From assembly GCA_015039465.1 (NCBI GenBank), contig MU130264.1:57498-121497 (forward strand): a stretch of DNA of 64,000 nt, written 5' to 3'. A program made the position numbers and the translations under genes. The stretch comes from Phlegmacium glaucopus (lineage: Eukaryota; Basidiomycota; Agaricomycetes; Agaricales; Cortinariaceae). How positions within the stretch are numbered: position 1 is the first letter of the stretch; every line of letters begins with the position of its first letter. Below the pieces are notes generated by a model, which saw only the letters and a list, made by a program, of their open reading frames with translations, ran no database searches and was not told where the DNA came from. This document shows positions 23,828 through 34,842 of this stretch, one piece after another.

Positions 23828-25471
23828 ATGTCTTTTCCCTTGGTACTTGTCGATGACACCGATCCCAATATTTCATATTCTGGCCCCTGGTTTGCAGTTC
23901 AAAACACACAGACTAATATAGGGAATCTTGGAATCCCTTTTCTAAATAATCTACATGGCGTCAATGTCGATGCAAACCTTTCCTTTCCTTTCAGTGGTAT
24001 GTCTCGATGGCTGGTTTGCTTTCGAGCCTTTCCTTTTACTTTATTGTCATTTTCAGGATCGTCAGTCGTTGTTCTCGGGACAAGCATAACAACGAAGGCT
24101 TCTGGGACCCAAGTTCCAACCTGGGAGTGTTTTGTCGACAATAACAGCATCGGTTGGAGCACTGCATCTTATTTTGCAGAGAACAACTGGATCTTTTGCC
24201 AAAATAACCAATTACAAGATGGACCCCATGTGCTCAGTGTGCGAGCAAAAGTTTCGAACCAGCAAACCTTTTGGTTTGATCAGATTCAGTATATCCCATC
24301 CTCCAACCTGCGCATCGATTCAAGCGACCCAGCAATTCAGTATAGTTCTGGATGGCAACCGTTGAACGGCATTGTCAATTTTACTCAAATCGCGGGGTCA
24401 ACGCTTACATACCAGTTTTCTGGTTCGTAATTGGTGAATTGATGTGGCAGCCTGAATGTCTGAATGTCAAGGTTTTCAGGTATTTCCCTCTCTTGGATTA
24501 GTATTATTTATACGACTATCTCTTCACCCCCCAATTCGTCATCAGCGACATACTCCATTGACGGTCAAACCCCGACCACATTTCTCGTTCCGGCCCCACC
24601 CTCCGGTATAGCACGGTTATATAATCAAATATTATTTCAAACCGCGGTACTGTCTCCTGGGCATCACGAGCTCGTAGTTACGTATCGAGGCAATGATAGC
24701 CAAGGCGTCGATAGCCAACCGCCCCTTTCACTCGACTACTTTGTTGTTCAGGATGCACCGTCTTCTTCGACGTCTTCCTCAAGCAACGCTCCTACTCATG
24801 CCATCTCTTCCAGTGCTCCATCAAGTAGTTCGACCAGTTCTTCGACTACTACGAATCATATAGGGGCCGTTGTCGGTGGTGTTATAGGCGGCGGGTTTAT
24901 CATGCTCTTACTTTTGCTAATCGTGTTCGCCTTCATTCGCAGACGCGACAATCGGCGTGCACAGGCACTGAACGAGACGTCTGACGCTTCTCTTGATATC
25001 GTGGACCCTTTCATTGTCCCCCCCTCGGATCTCCACCCAACCTCTACTTTGCTATCCCAGCCCTATACTTCAAATGGTCAGTCCCTCACCCTTCCGACCA
25101 CCTCTGGCAAATTCAACCATAGGAGTTCACCCTCTGACACCCCGGGCATGTCCAGCAACAAGATATCCACATTCCCTCCAACCAATGCAAGCCCTGCATC
25201 GGGAGGCTCAATCCCACCTTTGACTACATTACAGTTTCGCTCTTCACCATCACTGATCACCTCTTCTTCACTACCTCGTCTGCCTTACGCTGGGCTGCAA
25301 ACTGAAAGTTCGATGACTCAGGTTCGAGAGGCCGAAACCGAACCGGTCCACTTGAGGCAACAATCAGCGTCCTCACGAGATGGTGATCCTATATTCTTGC
25401 GGCATGAGGACAGTGGTCTTCGTATGCCAGCCGAGGTTGTCGAATTACCGCCATTGTACACGCCTGGTTGA
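23828..25471 (+). CDS. Single-pass Ser/Thr-rich transmembrane protein, copy 2
   Basis: This is a paralogue of the gene at 4018 with the same three-exon layout and intron positions (after FPFS and after YQFS). The start ATG is at 23828 (MSFPLVLVDDTDPNISYSG). The ectodomain lacks the short NVSLDQSLL stretch present in copies 1 and 3. The transmembrane segment has drifted (GGGFIMLLLLLIVFAFI) but keeps the flanking NHIGAVVGG and the RRRDNRR anchor. The tail ends in ELPPLYTPG. No lesions are visible. A convergent deacetylase gene begins 243 bp past its stop. Confidence 0.85.
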
Positions 25472-25713
25472 GGCTTTGTTGAGGCTCCTTCGTTTTCAAT
25501 AACGCAATATCTTTCTTGCATCTTTCGGGTCATCCTTTTTCTCTTTTCATTACGACACGGAATAAATGAAGTAACGTAGAAATGTTTGGAGTACTTAACA
25601 GACGAAATGGAAAGAGATGTCAATTTCTATTTATATCATTTACAGTCTCATTTACTAACCAGATTTGCCTCGCAAACGACTCGAATACGATTGAGTAGCA
25701 CAATAGACCAGGC

Positions 25714-27921
25714 CTATACAGATGGATCTGGAGGTTTGCCAAGGCGCAGAATAACTCGAGGGAGTTTTTTTGTTGTCAATGTCTGGTCTTCTGTTGAATT
25801 CAAGCTGGATGACCGACCACCATCCTCAACTGAACTTTGCTCGCCCGCCGAGCACGCGCTTGCCTCGTCTTTCTGATCATCACCTACTGTATTACCTGTC
25901 ATCAGCTTGGTGCCGTTTGCGGATAGCGAACTTGAAATTGGGATTGGGCTCTTCCCCTTAGTCCGATTTCGTAGTGTCATGGAGCTGGAAGGAATGGGAA
26001 GAGCAGAACGTGAGGAGGACGATGTGACCAAAGACGCCGACCCATCCAAAGGTGCAAAAATCGCCATAGCACGCTCAAGCCATGGATCAGTAGAGCTAGA
26101 TGTAGGTAACGAGGGCCTGCCCCCACGGCGTTTCTTGGTAGCGGCCTCGAGCTAAACTCGAAAACTTGAATGAGAATGGATATCTCATATATACCACCCG
26201 TTTCACTTACCTTGATGAGGTTCTCCACATTCCACCATCCCTCGTCGACGCTACATTGGGGAGGAACATCAACGAGGCCCGAGAGATGTGCCATGGCACC
26301 ACTGATCAACGCCCGATCACTGTACCCGCCCTCTAACACGCTCACAACCCTTCCACGGGCATACACATCGCTAATGGCAGTAGTCTGGCGAGCGAAACGA
26401 TAATAAAATGATGTTGGAACCTTGCGGTTGTGTCTCGACATTGATTCGTATTCATGCTCACAAGCATCCATCCCGCAACTAGATTGGATACTTGGTGAGG
26501 GATCAAGAGCGCTAAATGATGCTAAGCTGACCTGATAAATATCATAACGTCATCGCCTGCTCCACCCGTCGCGTCGAGAAATTCAGTTGCTTTTGTAAAC
26601 AGTTTGCTATACTGTTCTTTATAAAGTACATCCCAGAAATGCTCTTCGGATGTATACGTCTGGAGGTGAATGTTTTCAATATGTTGACCATGAGATCGAT
26701 GGATCGACACAGAAGCAGCTTGTATTAAGCTTGCTTTCCCGTCCTTGATGCACATACAGTTAAACTAGAATCTTAAAATCCCAGGAGGAAATAAAAAACG
26801 CACCTCGCATGGATATGAAAGAATATCATGGATAGAGCCGTAGAATATCTGAGGTCCTTCTCCGGAAACAGACCCTTCGTTTTTCCCTTCAAGAGTTTGA
26901 CGGTATGTCTCCTCATTTATTTGCCAAATAATCGACTGAGTTCCATTGCCTAGAGTATGGTTAAGAGGCTAGGAAACACGAAGTTTAGCGACCGACCGTG
27001 ATGTAAATCAATATCGAAGATGACAATTCGCTTGATACCATGTTGAAGATGAGCTATGTGACGGTCATTAGTCTTCCCTCCAAAATGCTTGTACAGAGAA
27101 AATCACCATGTGCGGCTCCTATCGCAACATTATTGAGAAAGCAGAACCCCGAAGGTGTGTCTTCTCCACAGTGATGTCCTGGTGGTCGAATGGCCACGAA
27201 GGCACGATGGATCACAGTATCCACACTGGCAGGGGATCTTGATGACAGAATAACTTTATCCACTGCTTCACAAACAGTGCCAATTGCGCCTTGCATAGCC
27301 GTAATAGACCCAGGACAGACTATAATTTACTTTACTTGGAATGTTTAAGGGATAAGAAAAGTGGTGGACCTACTCACGATATAAATCGCCTTGAGAAAGG
27401 CCCTCAGGAATTTCTGACTCCCCCTTCGATATCTTGTGGTAGCTCTCCTTTGCCCATGCCGTCAGATTTTCTAAATAAACATCTCTTTCAATGTCTCCAT
27501 GGACGAATTTCACAGCAGGGTGATTCAAAATGTCAACCGTTGCCTGACTTTCGATAATTGCTACAGGTGATTGATATGTTGAAAGATCCGAGTCAATTTT
27601 GAGTTTATTCATAACGTCAGCTAGTTCATTAGGATCCGTCTCTTTCTTCGGGCTTTCTGATTGCGGTTTATGTCCAGGTGTTGTTGAGTTGAATAGTTCC
27701 TCCATACGAGCGATGGCAGCAGATAGTCCAATGGTGACTGCCCGCAAGCGCTCAGGTCGTTCAACAATGCTTGAGGTGTCCTTGGATCGTATGTATCGGT
27801 GTTGAAGGCATGCATTCTGGATAAATATTGCGGACTTTTTTAGAATGGTTTGGGATGAAACTGGTGATAGAGATCTCAAGATGGAGGCCTTTTCAGGTGA
27901 GGTGGTGTGGATGGTGACCAT
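25714..27921 (-). CDS. HOS3-like class II histone deacetylase, intact copy
   Basis: It starts at ATG 27921 (MVTIHTTSPEKAS). Exon 1 (27921 to about 27378) encodes the N-terminus with the VERPERLRAV motif. The next exon carries RPPGHHCGEDTPSGFCFLNN, the catalytic His-His and zinc-site loop, followed by DIDLHHGNGTQ with the Asp-x-His zinc ligands. Later exons give HFWDVLYKEQYSKLF, the MDACEHE segment (zinc Asp, as in SAGFDAS) and the LEGGYSD motif near the end of the catalytic domain. The C-terminal 110 residues are Ser-rich and disordered. Expected role: removal of acetyl groups from histones or other proteins. About six introns are visible. Two relics of the same gene lie in this window. Confidence 0.85.
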
Positions 27922-27930
27922 GTAGAGTGT

Positions 27931-28153
27931 GTTATGAAACAATTACGGAGCCACAAGTTAACTACAAGCGGGGGTTGTCGTAAGTTTGATATTTCGAACT
28001 TTAGAGAGTTTAAATGTTGAAGCTAGCTTAACCTGTGTTGCCAAACGATGGAAAAGAAGTATAAGTTCAACCTTCGATAACCTCCTAGTCTCAATTCCAC
28101 TAGCGGTCATGGTTACGAGTATCATGTGATAAGCTTAGGGTAGGTTTTGACGC
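27931..28153. promoter_or_regulatory. Promoter-proximal region of the deacetylase, inverted in relic 1
   Basis: This segment sits immediately upstream of the deacetylase ATG and is found in reverse orientation at 7301-7493. It ends next to the palindrome GACGCGTC. It contains no recognisable TATA-type element. Confidence 0.4.
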
Positions 28154-28159
28154 GTCGCA

Positions 28160-28945
28160 CAATCCGAAACCTCTGCCGGCAATTCAGCATTTGACCCATG
28201 ATGATTACTAGTAGCTCTCGAGTTTTATTCCTCTATTTTCGCATAATTGTAATGTCCTAAGCGCCACCGTCAAATTGTCCTACAACCGTTTTCCCCTACA
28301 GGTCGGTAATGCGCTCAAAGTCGATCTATTGCTGACCTGCCTATGGTCCATAACCGTAACGAGTCGATTGGTAGTGCTACTGAGCTGGAGCCTGGAGCGG
28401 GATAGGACGTCGACATACCAGACACATACTGAAATCGAGTAAACAATGTTGGACGTACTATTGGTAGGCTTGGACTTCCTACTACTACTACGATGCCACA
28501 CTACTACGATGCCACACTACTACGATGCCACACTACTACGATACCAGTGACGAGCATTGGGCTAACTTCGTCGTTCAATGAGGACGCACAGGCGTGGATC
28601 GATATACCCTGATTTACTGGGACAGGTATGGCGAACACGGTGACCTGTGCAAGGAAAGATACAACGAGCACGAGAGACAGGGTAATAAGAATTATGCTTA
28701 TTATCCCATCTCTCGTTCTGGAACCTTTTTGGGAGTGAATCTGTTGACATAAATTAATAACAATGATAATGAAGTTACCTGAACAGAGCTAAAGGGTTGA
28801 AGCTTTTTGAACCCTTTCCTCCGTTCAGAATCGAGGCAGCTCACCGGGCTATGACCCTGGTGAGAGTCGAAATTATAGCGACCAAGACATCCATTCTGCA
28901 TGGAGTTTTCGACCTGACGAACCCACTATTAGTATCATACCATTG
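28160..28945. repeat. Copy 3 of the duplicated non-coding block (truncated)
   Basis: It is collinear with 7500-8140 and in the same orientation, including the AGATACAACGAGCACGAGAG stretch and the hairpin near 28680-28708. A 70-80 bp insertion lies near 28730-28805. Homology ends at about 28945, after ACCATTGAGAGGCTA. No gene is visible. Confidence 0.75.
28486..28546. repeat. 16 bp minisatellite, about four copies
   Basis: The unit ACTACTACGATGCCAC is repeated about four times. The paralogous positions near 130 and 7800 carry a single related CCTACGATACCAC, so the array expanded only in this copy. Confidence 0.9.
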
Positions 28946-28949
28946 AGAG

Positions 28950-29828
28950 GCTATTTTATCGGATAATTAAGAAAGAAAGAGAGAGAAGTGACCACAAGAA
29001 GTGACTTCGAGATAAAAGGCAGTGGCAAATTGACGCCTGTTATGACAGAAATGTCTCGCAAAGTTTGGTTATAAAATCAGCCGTACTGAATGGACTCGGG
29101 GTAGAAATATCTTTTGTTCTAATGCTATGACCGCCTTCATATGAAACTAACTGTATATCTTCTAACTCCGATTTCTCAACAAACCATAGGTTTCTGCTTG
29201 GTTTTTGCACGGCTTTCAGGATCTTCTGGTTGACATGGAAGAGGTTGCATGGAAACCACTGACATTATGGGAGGGCAGCAAGCGTTATCTTGTCCTCGAT
29301 ACTCACAAGGATATGTGATGACTCAATTAACATCTCTTCATTTGGAGGATGGAGAGAAAGAACTGTATATACAGTTGGTTCCTCTGGCTGTCCAAGAAAT
29401 AATATTGCCCTGCAAATCCAATTTGATTGTTGTCAATGAACTAAATTGTTGCTTAGAGACGTGCGTGGATGCCTTAACATCATTCCGTGTACACTGCTCT
29501 GACAGCCTTCCTCCTATTTTTAGAATATAGACTCCTTGCGATGATTTAGCCCGACCTCATTTCTGGCGCTTTTCCTTGTCACATACTTCTTCAATTGCAT
29601 TAGCCATCTGGGCCATTCTCTCCCTTGGGTTGAAGCAAGACTTATCCATTGCCGAGAACCGAGGAAGGCTTTGTGTCAAGTACCCGTTTGCCACACGTGT
29701 GATTAATGTGTCTTGTTTTGAAAGTTTGGTAAACTGTCAAATTGCGATCAGTTTCCCGCCTGGAGTACTGCCACCCCAATCGCAGGTCTTCCCACTGTTT
29801 CTAATTCCTACACCGTGACGCTCGTGAT
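28950..29828. other. Intergenic, no gene seen
   Basis: A plus-strand frame at 29249-29530 is open but shows no family features. The last 60 bp before 29829 match those before the other membrane-protein copies. Confidence 0.45.
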
Positions 29829-31476
29829 ATGGTTTTGCCCTTGGTACTTGTCGATGACACCAATCCCAATATTTCATATTCTGGCCCTTGGTTTACAGCT
29901 ACAAACACACAAGCTGATACAGGCAATTTCGGAATCCCTTTTCAAAATACTCTACATGGTGTCAATGTTGATGCAAACCTTTCCTTTCCTTTCAGTGGTA
30001 TGTCCCGATTGCTGGTTTGCTTTCGAGCCCTTTCTTTACTTCATCGTCGTTTTCAGGAACGTCAGTCACTGTTCTCGGGACAAGCATAACAACAAACGCT
30101 TCCGGGAGCCAAATTCCAACCTGGGAGTGTTTTGTCGACGATAACAGCATCGGTTGGAACACCGTGTTGCAATTTGCAGAGAACAACTGGGTCTTTTGCG
30201 ACAATGGCCAATTACAGGATGGACCCCATGTGCTCAGCGTGCGAGCAAAAGTTTCGAACCAGCAAACCTTTTGGTTTGATCAGATTCAGTATATTCCATC
30301 CTCGAATGTCTCACTAGATCAATCGCTTCTGCGCGTCGATTCAAGCGACCCAGTAATGCGGTATAGTTCTGGATGGCAACCGTTGAGCGACATTGTGAAT
30401 CTAACTCAAACCGCGGGGTCAACGCTTACATACCAGTTTTCTGGTGCGTAATTAGTGAATTGATAAGCCTGAATGTCTGAATGTCAAGGTTTTTAGGTGT
30501 TTCCCTCTCTTGGATGGGTTTTACTCCTGGCCATTTCCCCCTCATTCCGTCATCAGCGACATACTCCATTGACGGTCAAACCCCGACCACATTTCTCGTT
30601 CCAGCCTTGAGTTCTGATGGTGCAATGGAGGTCTATAATCAAATATTATTTCAAAGCGCGAAACTGTCTCCTGGACTTCACACACTCATAGTTACGCATA
30701 AAGGCAACTCTAGCACAGCGCCTCTTGTACTCGACTACTTTGTTGTTCAGGATGGACCGTCTACTTCGACGTCTTCTTCAAGCAGCGCTCCTACCATCTC
30801 TTCCAGTGCTCCAGCGAGTAGTTCGACCAGTTCTTCGACTACCACGAATCATACAGGGGCTATCGTCGGTGGCGTTATAGGCGGTCTCGTCGTGCTCTTA
30901 CTTCTGCTAATCCTGTTCCTCTTGATTCGAAGACGTAACAATCGGCGTACAAAGGCACTGGACGAGAAGTCTAACGCTTCTCCTGATCTTGTGGAGCCTT
31001 TTATTGTGGACCCTTTCACTATCCCCCCCTCGGATCTCTACTCATCCTCTACTTTGCTATCCCAGCCCTATACTTCAAAGGGCCAGCTCTCAACCCCTCC
31101 GACCACCTCTGGCAAATTCACCCATAGAAATTCACCCTCTGACGCCCCGAGCACGTCCAGCAACATGATATCCACCTTCCCACCAACCAATGCAAGCTCT
31201 GCATCGGGTGGCGCAATCCCAGCATTACAGGTTCGCTCTCCATCACCAATGAACACCTCTTCTTCATCATCTCGTCTGCCTTATGTTGGGTCGCAAACAG
31301 ATGGTTCGATGGCTAAAGTTCGAGAGGCCGAAAGCGAAGCGGTGCACTCGAGGCAACAATCAGAGTCCTCACGAGGTGGTGATCCTAGATTCTTGCGTCA
31401 TGAGGACAGCGGTCTTCGCATACCGCCCGCTGAAGATGAGGTCGTCGAATTACCGCCATTGTACACACCTGGTTGA
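29829..31476 (+). CDS. Single-pass Ser/Thr-rich transmembrane protein, copy 3
   Basis: Three exons match copies 1 and 2: ATG at 29829 (MVLPLVLVDDTNPNISYSG), introns after FPFS (GTATGT donor) and after YQFS. The beta-rich ectodomain, Ser/Thr linker, transmembrane helix (GGVIGGLVVLLLLLILFLL) and RRRNNRR anchor are preserved. The cytoplasmic tail has a duplicated VEPFIVDPF motif and ends in ELPPLYTPG. No lesions are visible. Unlike copies 1 and 2, no deacetylase copy follows it. Confidence 0.85.
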
Positions 31477-31479
31477 CAT

Positions 31480-32200
31480 TCCTTTTGTTTTGAACTAACG
31501 TAATATCTTTTTTGCATAGCTTTCACGTCGTCATCGCTTTTCTCTTTTCATTACGATACGAAATAGATGAAGTAGTAACGTAGGAATATTTGGAGTACAT
31601 ACTTGTACGAAATGGATAGCCTGAGCGCTCCATATCATTATGTAGTAACCATGATTTATGTTAACACTAAATCACCATTGGGTTCAGGACAAATAGATTT
31701 CAGCTCATCACTCTGTGTGGCATGTAAGAGTTGCCTTGGAAACAAATTATGCTATGTAGATTGCTGCTGGTCCTCCTCTGCTCGTTGTGAGTGACAAGGG
31801 CTTGATGCCCAGTGAAAATCGGACCCAGGTCTTGGTCTTGTCAAAAAACCGGACCGAACCAAAGATGATATGTATAAGAATTAGTCAAACTGTCAAAGCC
31901 GTGGCTTTCGGGCTCAGCGCTCAGCGCTCAGGCCTCAGGCTTTCAAGGGCTTCTAGAACTTCCACGTTGCCACATCGGCCAGCAACCTTTATTTTCAACC
32001 ATTTTTTGACCGCTATTCCATGTATTTTTTCAAGTACTGCTCGCAAATGGAGAAAGTAAACAGTTGCATCATTTTGATCCGTAAAGTCACCACGTGTAAA
32101 AGGCGAATGTCATGTGAATGTGCACTTCAATAGGTTTACTTATAAGGGTAGCAAAGCTCCAGACCCTAGATTCCTCAGTGTCTCGTTTTCCCCATATAAG
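31480..32200. other. Intergenic, no gene seen
   Basis: No convincing frame. A short GCTCAGCGCTCAGCGCTCAG repetition lies near 31915-31935. Confidence 0.45.
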
Positions 32201-33690
32201 CTAGCGGAACATTTTATCTACCAAAATTGCCCATTCTATGACTGTCATACCCAACCTCAATGCGTCTTCCTTGACTTCCCTGTCTCTCGTCTCTGGGCTT
32301 AACCTGGCTACTGCTTTCAAATGCTCCAGTTTGTATATCCCAAGGCTTTTAAGAATACTAGAAACGTGAACGAGAGATGGTTCACAGTCATCAAGGAATC
32401 TTTCGAATTCGGTCGTCGATGGGGATCGAATACTGCTAATAGTGGATCCAGAGCGAGTAGGGTGGAATGGACAAGGTGGTAAATCTTTCTCGATGGGAGT
32501 AGATTCCTGATAATGGCGTTGTGGTTGTATAAATGGTCCATCCTGAACTTGGAGCTTTGTCAAAGTACCCCATGGATGGGAGTTACTGCGAGCTCCGCCG
32601 CCCTCTTTCGCCCGAGACTTGGTATGTTTCTCTTTATTACTTGGGGTATTTTTTTGTCGCAAATGATCCGCGGTTGCACTGCCAGTATCGTTATGTTGGG
32701 CATGTCGATATCCTTTGTGGTTTTCTCGACCCTGGATATACGTCAGCCGTAACGCCGAGGACAATTGGGATTGAACCAACCTTGGTTGGTGTCGATGAAG
32801 GGCCGCTAACTGGTTCACAGGACGTGCCATAATTTTCTCTTCTAGATCCATGCCTTGATCCTAGCAATCGTCTCTCCGATTTCGCATTTATTTCGGCCAC
32901 AAGCGTACTTTCATGAGCGTATCCATCCGGACTGATGTAGTAAATGCTCATGCTGTCCGTATCCGATCCATGCCCCTCGTCAGCTCGCTCCCTCCACGTC
33001 GATATCGTAACGGTCTTATCGATACTGTCTTCAATAATATGCCGGTTTACTATCTCATACATTTGACCAGGCTTTGGTCCTTTGTGTTTGGGGTACTTGA
33101 TATTCCGACTTTTCCGTAGATCTTGCACAGGTCCAGCGGCTTTCTTGGTTATTTTAGAGCTCCCATTGTCGCCATCGTCGTCTTGGCTTTCAAGATGAAC
33201 GCTTGTTCCATGTTTCATCGTTCTCCATTCCAAAATATCCCTTATTTTCGACGAAAAGGTATGTTCCTTCCTCTTTCTCTTCGTCTCCTTCGTTCCATGT
33301 TGGAATAAATAATCGGTTTTCGCCTTCCCTTTCCATCTGTGGCTATTACCAGGGGATGTATCATTTCCTAGCTGCACGTCGCGGAGGTTGGTGCAAATTT
33401 TCTGGACGGGATCCAAATTATGTCGTATCGACATAGGCGGTGTAGGTGACATGTTATCCTTCGCTTGCTGAACGAGAGGCGATACAGTCCTGATTGCCAA
33501 GATTGGGCGCTTACGTTTGCCGGAAGTTATAACACTGTTCTTTGAATTCGTGCGCCGCTTGACATCGTCGAGGTTTTGGTTGCCAATGAATGGCGTATGT
33601 GTTGGAGTTAAAAGAGGTAAAGGCTTTTGTGTGGTTCTATAACCTGGACCGAGTTCTAGTTGATTGGCGTCACGGGTACAACGTACAACG
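32201..33690 (-). CDS. Unrecognised, largely disordered protein with helical C-terminus
   Basis: Two long frames overlap at 32691-32851 and together read as one protein of about 450 residues. The upstream frame (about 33640 to 32691) is basic and Lys/Arg/Ser-rich (KRKRKEH, KAAGPVQDL, MYEIVNRHIIEDS). The downstream frame (to the stop at 32201) ends in a predicted all-helical segment, FERFLDDCEPSLVHVSSILK then LGIYKLEHLKAV, reminiscent of a SAM-like bundle. The link between frames needs an intron or a frameshift near 32700-32750; a GTATAT to GGCAG candidate does not keep the frame, so the gene may be broken. Another exon probably lies at about 33710-33890 (VLNILAAIPFNSDMQ). Confidence 0.5.
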
Positions 33691-33899
33691 TTAGTTGTGT
33701 GTCAGACGATCAATGGAAGCAAGGTGTCATTACTGTTTTCGCCATTCACTACCATTGACAGGGTACTTCCCACCTGCATGTCCGAATTGAAAGGAATAGC
33801 TGCCAAAATGTTGAGAACGCAACGCTGTTGACGGTGCTTCTGAGAGCGAATACCGGGCGGATATAGATAAAGGGATCCAAGGGACACACATGCAACATC

Positions 33900-34842
33900 C
33901 TCTTGAACACCTTTAAGAAATCAGACGACACGAGGCCTCATCGTGTTCTGGACGTCATATTTAGGTTGAACACGTGCCGGAGTTTCACCAATCGGATTTT
34001 CTGTCAAATTCGAGGCGCCCAAAAATGTCTAAATGTGATGCATATGGCCTGTCACTTCGTTGACAGGGACTTTGGAACCCAACTTGAATGCTATATTCAG
34101 AATTTGGCTTGGCGACTTCCATTTATTTTAAATAGCTTGCAATTGTCCTTTTCCAAGTCCTCACAATTTGGAGGAACGACAGGTATTGTTTGGTCTTGTG
34201 AACGGTTGTAGGCGCGGATTGGCTTCATTGGTATGCGGGTTTATAGGGATAATGTGTAGGGACGTAGCATTGGGCGGAATTTGAACGCATTTAGTGCCAA
34301 CAGCAAACTCCGCCCCCGTCATAAACAGTTCGCCCATCTCTCAGGATGGCTCATTCAAATGCACGATGCCAGGGCCTGTATTAAAACGGAAAGAATCAGT
34401 CCAACCCTCTGCATTAGGCCTTCCTGAGCCAATGGCTATCCAGGCTCTCCAGCTGAGTCCCAACTATCCGGCCGCAGATAAAACGATAAAAGAATCGACC
34501 TGTACGTACCTAATATGTCTTCTAACTAACTGGCGTAAACGTTATGGTGAAATTTTCCGTTTTCGGATATATTATCGTCTTGCCCTTTTCTTTCTCCGCT
34601 AAATTTTCTTCCATTGAACTCTTATTTAAATATTTCCAAAGTCCTGTAAAATCTTATTTAGTTCACACCATTCAAAGAGGACCAACAGAAGAATAAGGAT
34701 GAAAACCTTGTTAAAATATGTAAGTAGCAGTTACAGTAATAGCCCAGAGGTATATATAATCAGTACAGCAGACGCAAATAAATTAAGCAAACAGAAAAAG
34801 GCCCATACCCTAAATCAGTGTGAAGCTTAGATCCTTCCCCAT
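33900..34842. other. Intergenic, no gene seen
   Basis: Only short frames are present. The AT-rich stretch 34600-34820 probably holds the 3' flank of the RhoGAP gene. Confidence 0.4.
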
